The position numbers and the translations under genes were made by a program. Shown here in pieces: positions 28,865-37,480 of a stretch of DNA of 64,000 nucleotides (its first letter is position 1; the number at the start of each line of letters is the position of its first letter). Source of the stretch: Halopseudomonas salegens (lineage in GTDB: Bacteria; Pseudomonadota; Gammaproteobacteria; Pseudomonadales; Pseudomonadaceae); NCBI RefSeq assembly GCF_900105655.1, contig NZ_LT629787.1, positions 1,178,001 through 1,242,000 of the forward strand, given 5' to 3'. Under the pieces are notes generated by a model. That model worked only from the letters and a program-made list of their open reading frames with translations, did no database searches and was not told the DNA's origin.

Positions 28865-29695
28865 ATGCTGGCAGGTTTTACCCCGGCGAGCAGTTTCAGC
28901 AGTCCGCAGGCAGCTACGCGTTGCCTGATCATCAGTCAGCAGCAATTTGCTCTCTATCAGGGCAGCTTTCTGCTCGACCCGGACACTGCGCGCTATATCG
29001 GGAATGTACAACACACGCTGTTTATTGGTTATGTTGATGGTCATCCCTGTGAAGTCTGGCGACTGGAATCTGCGGACAGCTTTCCTGGTCTTAGCTGGCA
29101 TGGGCTGCGCAGTCTGATTGGCCAGGTAGAGGATGTCGTGTTTCGTGTGCTGGGGCTGGCCCAGCAGCTGGATGCCTGGTACGACACTCATCAGTTTTGC
29201 GGTCGCTGTGGTCATCGCATGCAGCCTCATGCGAATGACCGGGCTATGCATTGCGAGCCTTGCGCGCAGACCCAGTATCCCAAACTGGCACCGTGCATTA
29301 TTGTGCTGATTACCCGGGATGATGAAGTTTTGCTGGCCCGCTCGCCGCGCTTTCCTGCCGGTTTCTTCAGTACCCTGGCCGGTTTTATCGAACCCAGTGA
29401 ATCAGTTGAAGAATGTCTGCATCGTGAAGTGATGGAAGAGGTCGGGCTTGAAGTCACTGATATTGAATATCTGGGCAGCCAGAACTGGCCGTTCCCGAAT
29501 TCGTTGATGCTGGGTTTTCATGCCCGCTACCAGAGCGGTGAGATCGTGCCGCAACCCGGCGAGATTGAAGAAGCGTACTGGTGGCCTGTCGATCAGCTCC
29601 CGCAGATCCCACCGCGCGGAACCATATCTCGCTGGTTGATTGACTGTCATCTGGCCCGTTTGCGTGGCCAGTCCGAGCCGCCACCACCGCTCTGA
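28865..29695 (+). CDS. nudC: NAD-capped RNA hydrolase / NADH pyrophosphatase NudC
   Basis: A 276-residue Nudix hydrolase. A zinc ribbon (CGRCGHRMQPH...CEPC, near residues 117-137) precedes a perfect Nudix box starting GFIEPSE with REVMEEVGL. The family hydrolyses NADH and removes NAD caps from RNA 5' ends. The start at ATG 28865 lies two bases after the fimL stop, with an AGGAG inside the fimL end, so it is very likely in the same operon. Confidence 0.95.
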   Translation: MLAGFTPASSFSSPQAATRCLIISQQQFALYQGSFLLDPDTARYIGNVQHTLFIGYVDGHPCEVWRLESADSFPGLSWHGLRSLIGQVEDVVFRVLGLAQQLDAWYDTHQFCGRCGHRMQPHANDRAMHCEPCAQTQYPKLAPCIIVLITRDDEVLLARSPRFPAGFFSTLAGFIEPSESVEECLHREVMEEVGLEVTDIEYLGSQNWPFPNSLMLGFHARYQSGEIVPQPGEIEEAYWWPVDQLPQIPPRGTISRWLIDCHLARLRGQSEPPPPL

Positions 29696-29708
29696 AACGG
29701 AGTTCATC

Positions 29709-30356
29709 ATGTCTATGCAATATGCGGGATTGGCCGGAGTGCTGCTGTTGCTGGCATGTATTCTGCTGATCATTACCATCCGTATCGGATGGCGTTTGAA
29801 CTGGTTGTTGGGCTGGCTGCGTGGGCAGCTGATCACGCTGTTGCTGTTGTTCACGCTGGTTCTTGGTCTGATTGCCTGGGACCTGTCCCGTTATCAGGCG
29901 TTGCCACTGGAAGGTCGTCTGTTTACCGTGGAGATCCGCGCAACCAATGCCGGTCACGATTTACGCTTGCAGCATGCCGGTAAAACGCATGTTCACTCAT
30001 TGCAGGGGGATCTTTGGCGTCTGGATTTGCAGGTACTGCGGTGGCAAGGTCTGGCGCACGCCATTGGCCTGCAGGACGGCTATCGGCCCTATCGCCTGAG
30101 TGGTCGTTTTCTGTTGCTGGAACGGCAACGGGCGGGTGCGACCCAGCTCGAGTTGCACAACACGCCGGCCTGGCGGGACCCATGGCATTGGCTGGATGGT
30201 GGTAGCGGGCGTGGGTGGCTGGCGGCTGATGCATTCAGCATCAATTTCATGCCCCTGGCTGACGGAGCGCGTTTTGCTATCGAGGCAGGGCCGACCGGTT
30301 TGACGCCAGTGCCACTGAATGCGCAGGCAGCAAGCGCTCTGACAGGGCAGCCCTGA
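29709..30356 (+). CDS. small conserved inner-membrane protein
   Basis: A 215-residue protein of unknown function. Two strong transmembrane helices (LAGVLLLLACILLIITI, near residues 6-24, and LITLLLLFTLVLGLIAW, near 42-58) are followed by a soluble domain of about 150 residues rich in beta-strand-forming sequence. ATG 29709 is chosen over ATG 29715 because both fit and the former is nearer to CGGAG. A 13-nt gap from nudC suggests cotranscription. A homologue sits in the same place in P. aeruginosa. No catalytic motif is visible. Confidence 0.72.
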   Translation: MSMQYAGLAGVLLLLACILLIITIRIGWRLNWLLGWLRGQLITLLLLFTLVLGLIAWDLSRYQALPLEGRLFTVEIRATNAGHDLRLQHAGKTHVHSLQGDLWRLDLQVLRWQGLAHAIGLQDGYRPYRLSGRFLLLERQRAGATQLELHNTPAWRDPWHWLDGGSGRGWLAADAFSINFMPLADGARFAIEAGPTGLTPVPLNAQAASALTGQP

Positions 30357-30370
30357 CAGACTGATAATAC

Positions 30371-30393
30371 TGGCCGGCTGCAATAGCCGGCCA
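30371..30393. terminator. bidirectional hairpin between convergent genes
   Basis: TGGCCGGCT and AGCCGGCCA form a perfect 9-bp stem with GCAAT loop, midway between the membrane-protein gene and the convergent SDR gene. Confidence 0.6.
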
Positions 30394-30398
30394 TTGCT

Positions 30399-31166
30399 TC
30401 AGGCGAGCATGCCGCCGTCAACCGTGACTGTCGTCCCTGTGGTGTAGCTGGACGCGTCGCTGACCAGATACAGCACGGTACCAGCCATTTCAGTCGGATC
30501 GGCTGCACGACGAAGTGGAATGCGTTGCAGGGCTTGCTTCATGATGCTGTCGTTGCTGGTCAGCGCTGAAGCAAACTTGGTGTCGGTCAGACCCGGCAGC
30601 AGGGCGTTGCAGCGAATGCCGAACTGGGCACACTCGCGGGCAAACACCTGGGTCATGTTGATCACCGAGGCTTTGGTCATCGAGTAGATGCCCTGCATGT
30701 CACCGGGTACGCGGCCATTGACCGAAGCCACGTTGAGAATCACGCCACTCTTGTTCTCGCGCATCAGTTTGCCGGCTTCAATCGACATGAAGAAGTAGCC
30801 GCGAATATTCACGTCGACTGTCTTCTGGAAGGCACCGAGGTCGGTATCCAGTACGTTGCCGAAGTAGGGGTTGGCAGCGGCATTGTTGACCAGAATGTCC
30901 AGTTTGCCGAATTGCTCGCGAATCGCTGCAACCGTGTTGGTGATCTGCTCCATTTCACCAATGTGGCAACCCATGGCACTGGCCTTGCCGCCGGCAGCAA
31001 CAATGGCGTCAGCGACTTTCTGGCAGTCTTCTACCTTGCGGCTGGATACAATCACGTGGGCACCTTGCTGAGCCAGCAGCTTGGCAATGGCTTCACCGAT
31101 ACCGCGGCTGGCGCCAGTTACCAGCGCTACCTTGCCATCGAGGTCAAACAGTTGGGTCTTTTGCAT
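30399..31166 (-). CDS. short-chain dehydrogenase/reductase
   Basis: A 255-residue classical SDR from ATG 31166. It has the cofactor motif GASRGIGEA, the structural NNAAA motif, the catalytic serine in NVASVNG and Y-x3-K in YSMTKAS, with a C-terminal GTTVTVDGG typical of FabG-like enzymes. It follows the APH-like phosphotransferase by 25 nt on the same strand, a pairing also seen in P. aeruginosa and in acyl-CoA dehydrogenase ACAD10/11-type gene groups. It may oxidise or reduce a hydroxyacyl-CoA or an alcohol; the substrate cannot be told from sequence. Confidence 0.88.
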   Translation of the reverse strand: MQKTQLFDLDGKVALVTGASRGIGEAIAKLLAQQGAHVIVSSRKVEDCQKVADAIVAAGGKASAMGCHIGEMEQITNTVAAIREQFGKLDILVNNAAANPYFGNVLDTDLGAFQKTVDVNIRGYFFMSIEAGKLMRENKSGVILNVASVNGRVPGDMQGIYSMTKASVINMTQVFARECAQFGIRCNALLPGLTDTKFASALTSNDSIMKQALQRIPLRRAADPTEMAGTVLYLVSDASSYTTGTTVTVDGGMLA

Positions 31167-31191
31167 GGGGTAAATCCTTGTTCCTGGTGAA

Positions 31192-32259
31192 TTACAGCGT
31201 TGATTGATCAATAACCTGCAGGCTCATCTGTTCCAGCAGCTTGTTCATGCCGATAAAGGCCGCAAAGCGCTGGTCCTGGGTTTGACCATGGTAGTAGCGA
31301 TAGTAGATCTGCTGGACGATTCCGGCCAAACGGAACAGGCCGTAGGTGTAGTAATAGTCCAGATTGTTGATCTCGATTCCGGCGCGCTCGGCGTAGTAGT
31401 CGGCAAACTCCTGACGGGTCAGCATGCCCGGGGCGTGGCTGGGCTGACGGCGCATGGCCTGCACCGGGGCCGGATCGTCGGCTTGAATCCAGTAGGCGAG
31501 AGTGTTGCCCAGATCCATCAGCGGGTCGCCAATCGTGGTCATTTCCCAGTCGAGCACGCCGATGATCTGCATCGGGTTGTCCGGGTCGAGAATCACATTG
31601 TCAAAACGGTAGTCATTGTGCACCAGCCCGGGCTTGTGATGGTCAGCCGGCATTTTTTCGCGCAACCAGGCCATGACGGGTTCCCAGTTCGGTGCATCCG
31701 GGGTGATTGCCTTGTTGTAACGGCTGATCCAGCCTTCAATCTGGCGCTCGACATAGCCTTCGGGTTTACCCAGATCGCCAAGCCCGCAAGCAGCGTAATC
31801 AACATTGTGCAGGTCGACAAACTTGTCGATAAAGCTTTTGCACAGCTCCCGCGTGCTGGCTTCATCCAGGCCAAGTTCCGCTGGAAGATCAGCGCGCAGA
31901 ATAACCCCGTTGACCCGTTCCATGACATAGAACTCACAACCCAGAACGCTTTCGTCGGTGCAGTGAACGTAAGCTTTAGGGCAATAGGGAAAGCCATCTT
32001 TCAGTTGGCTGATAATGCGGTACTCACGGCCCATGTCGTGGGCTGATTTGGCCTTGACGCCGAAGGGCGGCCGACGCAGAACGAATTCCTGTTCCGGGTA
32101 GGCGATCAGATAGGTCAGGTTCGAGGCACCACCGGGGAACTGGCGGATCTTCGGGCTGCCTTGCAGGCCCTCGATATGGCTTTTCAGGTAGCGATCTACT
32201 GCGTCTGCATCCAGCTCTTCGCCGGCGCGAATCTGGCTCGCCTGGTCTGTCAGAGTCAT
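31192..32259 (-). CDS. APH-family phosphotransferase (ACAD10/11-type kinase domain)
   Basis: A 355-residue kinase-like protein. It shows the N-terminal lobe motif (FPGGASNLTYLI), the catalytic loop LVHNDYRFDNVILD and the metal-binding GVLDWEMTTIGDPLMDLG. This is the aminoglycoside phosphotransferase-like family found joined to acyl-CoA dehydrogenases in ACAD10/11, where it phosphorylates 4-hydroxyacyl-CoAs. Antibiotic resistance is not implied. It heads an operon with the SDR. A good promoter and a palindromic operator lie just upstream. Confidence 0.85.
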   Translation of the reverse strand: MTLTDQASQIRAGEELDADAVDRYLKSHIEGLQGSPKIRQFPGGASNLTYLIAYPEQEFVLRRPPFGVKAKSAHDMGREYRIISQLKDGFPYCPKAYVHCTDESVLGCEFYVMERVNGVILRADLPAELGLDEASTRELCKSFIDKFVDLHNVDYAACGLGDLGKPEGYVERQIEGWISRYNKAITPDAPNWEPVMAWLREKMPADHHKPGLVHNDYRFDNVILDPDNPMQIIGVLDWEMTTIGDPLMDLGNTLAYWIQADDPAPVQAMRRQPSHAPGMLTRQEFADYYAERAGIEINNLDYYYTYGLFRLAGIVQQIYYRYYHGQTQDQRFAAFIGMNKLLEQMSLQVIDQSTL

Positions 32260-32295
32260 GGCTGTCCTTTAGGGTCGTTGTCGGAATAGTCGGTT

Positions 32296-32324
32296 AATCT
32301 AATCCAGCTCTGTCTGCGTAACAA
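32296..32324 (-). promoter_or_regulatory. sigma-70 promoter of the phosphotransferase-SDR operon
   Basis: On the minus strand TTGTTA and TAGATT are separated by 17 nt, 37 nt before the start codon. The operator at 32327-32342 abuts the -35 element. Confidence 0.5.
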
Positions 32325-32326
32325 GA

Positions 32327-32342
32327 TCAAACGGTCGTTTGA
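32327..32342. promoter_or_regulatory. palindromic TetR-type operator, PsrA-like motif
   Basis: TCAAACGGTCGTTTGA is a palindrome apart from its central pair. It contains CAAAC-N4-GTTTG, the motif described for PsrA. It lies directly upstream of the -35 element of the phosphotransferase-SDR promoter. It differs at only two of 16 positions from the operator core at 32933-32948. Confidence 0.6.
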
Positions 32343-32518
32343 AACCCGTTATCAGTCAGCGTGTTGTTGCTGAATTGGCTGGGCTGATGCGGCTGGAGGC
32401 CAACCGAATGGTTGTCAGGCCACGATGGCAGAGTCAAGCAGGCAGGGCAAGGTGGGGCGTGAGTAGCGAAAGCGGACGAAGGTAGAGCGCCGGCAGCGTG
32501 GTCCGGCGCTCCGGTCTA

Positions 32519-32836
32519 TCAGCCAGCGGGGAAAAGTTCACCCAGCTTCATGGCCTGCATGATGTCGCCTTCGGCGCGCAGCTTGCCAGACATGAAGGCC
32601 TGCATGCCGTCGGTCTCGCCGGTCATGATACCAACCAGCGTATCGCTATCCATGATCAGGGTAACGGTCGGATTGGCAGCTTCGCCGGTATTGACGTCGC
32701 AGGTACCGTCCTTGACGGCTACATTGAAGTTGTTGTCATCTTCAATGTTGAACTGGAATACGATGTCCAGGCCCTGGGCGGCAGATGCATTGAAGCGGGA
32801 GTCCATCTTGCTGACGATATCGGCAACAGTAGTCAT
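32519..32836 (-). CDS. SCP2 sterol/acyl-CoA-carrier domain protein
   Basis: A 105-residue single-domain SCP2 protein, starting at ATG 32836. The typical pattern is visible: VFQFNIEDDNNFNVAVKDGTCDV, then PTVTLIMDSDTLVGIMTGE and the C-terminal FMSGKLRAEGDIMQAMKL. Such proteins bind fatty acyl-CoA or other lipids in a hydrophobic tunnel. It is divergent from sohB and shares with it a palindromic operator region. The 259-nt gap to the phosphotransferase gene holds the operator and promoter described at 32296-32342. Confidence 0.9.
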   Translation of the reverse strand: MTTVADIVSKMDSRFNASAAQGLDIVFQFNIEDDNNFNVAVKDGTCDVNTGEAANPTVTLIMDSDTLVGIMTGETDGMQAFMSGKLRAEGDIMQAMKLGELFPAG

Positions 32837-32928
32837 GAGCAATCCTTCCTTATCTTGTGGGGTGTGAGCAAGGCTCTGTGGCTAAGCCCACTGCCGAGAT
32901 TAGGAGCCTCTCTGGCTGCTGTCAATAC

Positions 32929-32952
32929 AAATTCATACGATCGTTTGAATTT
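32929..32952. promoter_or_regulatory. 24-bp palindromic operator between the SCP2 gene and sohB
   Basis: The core TCATACGATCGTTTGA is flanked by AAAT and ATTT. The whole 24-bp element is a palindrome with a single mismatched pair. It lies between the divergent SCP2 and sohB genes, and resembles the operator before the phosphotransferase operon and the PsrA-type CAAAC-N4-GTTTG pattern. Confidence 0.6.
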
Positions 32953-33029
32953 TACCTGCAGCCTGTTGCTGTCACCCTTGAGGACTGTTCCTGTATGCTT
33001 GCAGGAACGTCTAGACAAGGAGATACCCG

Positions 33030-34049
33030 GTGGAATGGTTGGGTGATTACACACTGTTCATGGCCAAGGCAGCGACTGTGCTGGTTGTGGTCTTTCTGAT
33101 TGTTGCGCTCATTGCCTCGCTGAAAGAACGGCAGCGCGGCAATGAAGGTTCATTGCAGGTCCACAAATTGAATGATCGCCTGGCCAGCATGACGGAAGTC
33201 CTGGGTGCAGAGGTGCTCGACAAACAGGCGTACAAGGCCATGCACAAGGCGCGCAAGCTGCAGGAAAAAAAACGCGCCAAGGGCACCGAAGATGCACCTC
33301 GAGTATATGTACTGACCTTTCATGGCGACATCAAGGCGGGTGCATTGGAGCATTTGCGGCATGAGGTGACTGCCGTGCTGGAGCTGGCCAGGGCCAGCGA
33401 TGAAGTTGTGGTCCGGCTGGAAAGTGCCGGTGGCATGGTCCATGCTTATGGTCTGGCAGCCTCGCAGCTGGTGCGGGTGCGTGATGCCGGTATTCCGCTG
33501 ACCATTTGCATCGACAAGGTGGCGGCAAGTGGTGGTTACATGATGGCCTGTATTGGCAACCGGATCATGGCGGCTCCTTTTGCCATGCTGGGCTCGATTG
33601 GCGTGGTTGCGCAGTTGCCCAACTTCAATCGACTGCTGAAAAAGCATGATATTGATTACGAAATGCTCACCGCTGGCGAATACAAGCGTACATTGACCCT
33701 GTTCGGTGAAAATACGGAGCAGGGCCGGGAAAAGTTCAAACAGGATCTGGAAACCATTCATCGCCTGTTCAAGCGCTTTGTCAGTGACTATCGTCCGGCA
33801 CTGGATATTGATCAGGTCGCTACCGGAGAAGTCTGGTTCGGGGCGGATGCGTTGGAGCAGAAGCTTGCCGATGAACTTAAAACCAGCGATCAGTACCTGA
33901 CCGAGCGGGTCCGGCAGGCCGATGTTTTTGAACTGCGTTACGTGCAGCGCAAGAAGTTGCAGGACAAGCTGGCCGGGGGCACTGCATCGGTGCTTGACCG
34001 TTTGCTGCTGACCTGGGCGTCACGCTTTCACAATCAGCGTTTTTGGTAG
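33030..34049 (+). CDS. sohB: SohB, S49-family inner-membrane protease
   Basis: A 339-residue signal-peptide-peptidase-like protein starting with GTG 33030, supported by AAGGAG seven bases upstream. An N-terminal membrane helix (about 14-31) is followed by an S49 domain with the nucleophile S167 (DKVAASGGYMMA) and the general base K219 (GEYKRTL). It probably degrades membrane-embedded or periplasmic peptides. acuI follows after nine nucleotides, forming a two-gene unit. Confidence 0.92.
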   Translation: MEWLGDYTLFMAKAATVLVVVFLIVALIASLKERQRGNEGSLQVHKLNDRLASMTEVLGAEVLDKQAYKAMHKARKLQEKKRAKGTEDAPRVYVLTFHGDIKAGALEHLRHEVTAVLELARASDEVVVRLESAGGMVHAYGLAASQLVRVRDAGIPLTICIDKVAASGGYMMACIGNRIMAAPFAMLGSIGVVAQLPNFNRLLKKHDIDYEMLTAGEYKRTLTLFGENTEQGREKFKQDLETIHRLFKRFVSDYRPALDIDQVATGEVWFGADALEQKLADELKTSDQYLTERVRQADVFELRYVQRKKLQDKLAGGTASVLDRLLLTWASRFHNQRFW

Positions 34050-34058
34050 GAGAGTCGT

Positions 34059-35045
34059 ATGTCTGAATTCAAGGCGTTGCTGGTCAGCGAAACTGAAGGG
34101 CAATATCAGTCTGAAGTGGTCAACCGCAAGATTGATGATCTGCCCCCGGGTGAAGTGCTGATTCGGGTCAGATATTCTTCCCTGAACTACAAGGATGCAT
34201 TGTCCGCCAGTGGCAACAAGGGCGTTACCCGCAACTTTCCGCACACACCGGGCATTGATGCTGCCGGTGTGGTTGAAGCCAGTTCGGTCGGTGATTTTAC
34301 CGCCGGTGATGAAGTTATCGTCACCGGGTACGATCTGGGCATGAATACCAGCGGGGGATTTGGTCAGTATATCCGTGTCCCGGCTGACTGGGTCTTGCGT
34401 CGTCCGCAGGGCCTGAGCTTGCGCGACAGCATGGTGCTGGGTACGGCGGGGCTGACGGCTGCTCTGTGCATTGACAAGCTGGAGCACGCTGGACTGGCGC
34501 CCGGCCAGGGGCCGGTGCTGGTGACCGGTGCTACCGGAGGCGTAGGCAGCATCGCCGTGGCCATGCTCAGCACCAAAGGCTACGAGGTTGCAGCGTCTAC
34601 CGGCAAAGCCCTGCAAGCGGATTTTTTGCGCAAGCTGGGCGCCAACCAGATTGTTGATCGCAGCACACTGGAAAGTGGCAAAGACAAGGTGCTGCTGAAA
34701 GATCAGTGGGCCGGTGCGGTGGATACTGTGGGCGGCGACATCCTGTTCAATGTGGTCAAGTCATTGCGCTACGGCGCCAGTGTGGCCTGCTGTGGCATGA
34801 CCGCAGGCGGCCAGTTCAATGCCAGCGTATTTCCTTTTATTTTGCGCAACGTCAATCTGCTGGGTATCGACTCGGTTGAACAGCCCCTGGTCGTCAAAGC
34901 GTCGATGTGGGACTTGCTCTCGGTGCAATGGAAGACCGACCTGCACAATCTGGAGCGTGAAATCAGCCTGGACCAGCTACCGGCAGAAATTGACAAGATC
35001 CTCGCCGGCAAAATGGTCGGTCGGATTGTCGTCAACCTCGGCTGA
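34059..35045 (+). CDS. acuI: AcuI/YhdH-type acryloyl-CoA reductase (NADPH)
   Basis: A 328-residue zinc-free medium-chain reductase. The YhdH/AcuI pattern is visible in YSSLNYKDALSASGNKGVTRNFPHTPGIDAAG and in the nucleotide-binding GATGGVGSIAVAML. AcuI reduces acryloyl-CoA to propionyl-CoA and so protects against this toxic electrophile, for example during DMSP or 3-hydroxypropionate metabolism. AGGAGAG lies 7 nt before the ATG. It is co-directional with sohB and ends at the bidirectional terminator at 35079. Confidence 0.88.
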   Translation: MSEFKALLVSETEGQYQSEVVNRKIDDLPPGEVLIRVRYSSLNYKDALSASGNKGVTRNFPHTPGIDAAGVVEASSVGDFTAGDEVIVTGYDLGMNTSGGFGQYIRVPADWVLRRPQGLSLRDSMVLGTAGLTAALCIDKLEHAGLAPGQGPVLVTGATGGVGSIAVAMLSTKGYEVAASTGKALQADFLRKLGANQIVDRSTLESGKDKVLLKDQWAGAVDTVGGDILFNVVKSLRYGASVACCGMTAGGQFNASVFPFILRNVNLLGIDSVEQPLVVKASMWDLLSVQWKTDLHNLEREISLDQLPAEIDKILAGKMVGRIVVNLG

Positions 35046-35078
35046 AGCATTTTTCCATAGTTGACCGGCTCAGACAGA

Positions 35079-35108
35079 AAAGCCACCGCGGGTAACCGCG
35101 ATGGCTTT
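35079..35108. terminator. bidirectional terminator between acuI and the DAHP synthase gene
   Basis: AAAGCCA-CGCGG and CCGCG-TGGCTTT pair with one internal mismatch and a GTAA-type tetraloop. T-rich tails occur on both strands (TTTCTTTCC on plus, TTTTCTG on minus). Confidence 0.8.
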
Positions 35109-35136
35109 CTTTCCAGCTGATAAATCCAGCCGGGGG

Positions 35137-36213
35137 TTAGTTGCGATCCCGCTTGGGCAGCACATCCTTGATCTTCGCATGCATGCTGCGAATGCTCTTC
35201 ACTGTCGTATCCCAATCAATGCAGGCATCGGTGATGGATACGCCGTATTCAAGATCTTTCAGGTCTTTGGGTATCGACTGGTTGCCCCAGCCGATATGGC
35301 TTTCAACCATCAAGCCGATAATGGACGTATTGCCCTCGAGAATCTGGTTGGCCACATTATCCATTACCAGTGGCTGCAAGCCCGGATCCTTGTTCGAGTT
35401 GGCATGGCTGCAGTCCACCATGATGTTCGGTTTGATCTTCGCCTTGGCCAAATCCTGTTCGCAGAGTGACACGCTGACCGAATCATAGTTGGGCTTGCCA
35501 TTACCACCACGCAATACCACATGGCCGTACTGGTTGCCCTTGGTGGTTACGATGGACACCTGGCCATCCTGGTTGATGCCGAGGAAACGGTGCGGGCTGG
35601 AGACCGACTGCAGAGCGTTGATGGCAACAGTCAGGCCGCCGTCAGTGCCGTTCTTGAAACCGACGGCCGAGGACAGGCCGGAAGACATCTCGCGGTGTGT
35701 TTGCGACTCGGTGGTGCGCGCGCCAATCGCTGACCATGAAATCAGGTCTTGCAGATACTGGGGTGAAATCGGGTCCAGCGCTTCAGTCGCTGTCGGCAAT
35801 CCCATCTCGGCCAGATCACGCAACAGTTTGCGCCCGATATGCAGGCCGTCTTCAATCTTGAATGAGTCATCCAGGTAAGGGTCGTTGATCAGACCTTTCC
35901 AGCCGACTGTGGTGCGGGGCTTTTCGAAGTACACTCGCATGACCAGGTACAGGGTATCCTTGACCTCGGCGGCCAGTTCCTTGAGGCGCTTGGCGTAGTC
36001 CATTGCCGCATCCAGGTCATGAATAGAGCAGGGACCGATAACGATAAACAAGCGATGGTCTTTGCCGTCCAGAATGTCACGAATCACCTGGCGACTTTCG
36101 GTCACCGTATGCTGTGCCGCTTCGCTCAGGGGGATCTTGGCCTTCAACTGCGCCGGGGTGATCAGCACTTCGTTGGAAGCAATGTTCAGGTCATCAATCG
36201 GTAAATCAGCCAT
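35137..36213 (-). CDS. class I DAHP synthase (3-deoxy-7-phosphoheptulonate synthase)
   Basis: A 358-residue AroF/G/H-type enzyme starting at ATG 36213 (MADLPIDDLNI). It condenses phosphoenolpyruvate and erythrose 4-phosphate in the first step of aromatic amino-acid synthesis. Key segments are GPCSIHDLDAAMDYAKRL, RVYFEKPRTTVGWKG, the ligand-binding GARTTESQTHREMSSG, and MVDCSHANSNKDP. The residues deciding Phe, Tyr or Trp inhibition cannot be assigned with certainty. It appears monocistronic. A four-codon upstream start at 36225 is possible. Confidence 0.93.
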   Translation of the reverse strand: MADLPIDDLNIASNEVLITPAQLKAKIPLSEAAQHTVTESRQVIRDILDGKDHRLFIVIGPCSIHDLDAAMDYAKRLKELAAEVKDTLYLVMRVYFEKPRTTVGWKGLINDPYLDDSFKIEDGLHIGRKLLRDLAEMGLPTATEALDPISPQYLQDLISWSAIGARTTESQTHREMSSGLSSAVGFKNGTDGGLTVAINALQSVSSPHRFLGINQDGQVSIVTTKGNQYGHVVLRGGNGKPNYDSVSVSLCEQDLAKAKIKPNIMVDCSHANSNKDPGLQPLVMDNVANQILEGNTSIIGLMVESHIGWGNQSIPKDLKDLEYGVSITDACIDWDTTVKSIRSMHAKIKDVLPKRDRN

Positions 36214-36494
36214 CGGTAGTCTCAATTGGTTATCTGGACTGACGCCACGCCAGTGTCATTTATTTAGAGTGTGCACAGCATAATCAAGGACGCCGCCCCA
36301 AGCTAGTCCACAAAGGGGTATTGGGTTAATACAGCGGGTCAATAAGCCCAGGCTGCCATTGCGAGCAGTGCAGCGGCGCGGCAATCCATAAACAGTCCAT
36401 ACACATACGCTATTGTCACATGGCTGACGGTTTGGCCGGCTCAAGTGCACTATCATGCCCAACAGACCAATAATGAATGTAACGAGAGGCAGTC

Positions 36495-37451
36495 ATGCAA
36501 ACATCACCCCGCATCGGAATCATCGGTACCGGCGCCATCGGCGGCTTTTACGGCTTGATGCTCGCCAGGGCCGGTTTTGACGTACACTTTCTGCTGCGCA
36601 GCGAATACGACGCCGTCGCCGAACACGGCCTGTTCGTGCACAGCCCGGTGCATGGCGAGCTGCACCTGCACCCGGTCCAGGCCTACCGCGACGTCGCTGA
36701 GATGCCCGCCTGCGACTGGCTGCTGGTCGGCGCCAAATCCACCAGTAACCCGACCCTGGCGCCGATTGTCAGCGCCGCTGCCGCCGAAGGCGCCAAAGTC
36801 GTATTGCTGCAGAATGGCCTGAACAACGAAGCCAGCATGCGCAAGCTGCTGCCAGATCACGTGCACCTGATGGGTGGCCTGTGCTACGTCAGCCTGTTCC
36901 GTACTGAACCCGGTCACATTACCCACGGCGCCAACGGCCTGATCGACTTTGGCTACCATTCCGGCCCGGCCACGGACGAAGAGGGTGTCCAGGCCATCAT
37001 CGGTGAACTGGCCGAGATGTTGAAAACGGCTGGTATTCCCACCCGCATTCTGCCCAACGTGGATGCTGCCCGCTGGCAGAAGCTGATCTGGAACGGCCCC
37101 TTCAACGGCGCTTCCGTGGTGCTCGACGCCGGCACCGATGCCATGCTCACAGACCCCGGCAGCCGCCAGTTGATCACCGACTTCATGGCCGAAATCACCA
37201 CGGCAGCCGCCGCCTGCGGTCACCCGATTCCGGACGGTTTTGCCGATAATCTGCTGGCCGCCACCGCAAAAATGCCCGATTATTACCCGAGCATGTATCA
37301 GGACTGGAAGCACAAGCGCCCGATGGAGCTGGACAGCCTGTATGCTGAACCCATTGCCCTGGCCAAAGCCGCCGGTGCCGAGATGCCGAAAACCGAAGTT
37401 CTGTTGAACATGCTGCGCTTTATTCAGGCCCGCCGGCTGGCCGACGCCTGA
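36495..37451 (+). CDS. ketopantoate reductase (ApbA/PanE) family protein
   Basis: A 318-residue NADP-dependent reductase with the Rossmann motif GTGAIG (11-16), a KPR N-terminal domain and the ApbA C-terminal domain (DAARWQKLIWNGPFNGASV, YPSMYQDWKHKRPMELDSL). These C-terminal motifs suit 2-dehydropantoate 2-reductase. Pseudomonads often carry several paralogues, so its true substrate is open. GAGAGG lies 8 nt before the ATG. The gene and its neighbour at 37481 are visibly richer in C/G at third codon positions than the flanking genes. Confidence 0.85.
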   Translation: MQTSPRIGIIGTGAIGGFYGLMLARAGFDVHFLLRSEYDAVAEHGLFVHSPVHGELHLHPVQAYRDVAEMPACDWLLVGAKSTSNPTLAPIVSAAAAEGAKVVLLQNGLNNEASMRKLLPDHVHLMGGLCYVSLFRTEPGHITHGANGLIDFGYHSGPATDEEGVQAIIGELAEMLKTAGIPTRILPNVDAARWQKLIWNGPFNGASVVLDAGTDAMLTDPGSRQLITDFMAEITTAAAACGHPIPDGFADNLLAATAKMPDYYPSMYQDWKHKRPMELDSLYAEPIALAKAAGAEMPKTEVLLNMLRFIQARRLADA

Positions 37452-37480
37452 CGCAACCGAGGCCCGCACAAGGAGAGCAC

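Noticed and set aside
31192..32259. Aminoglycoside resistance gene
   Set aside because: It is an APH-fold protein but belongs to the acyl-CoA-dehydrogenase-linked family, next to an SDR and an SCP2 protein.
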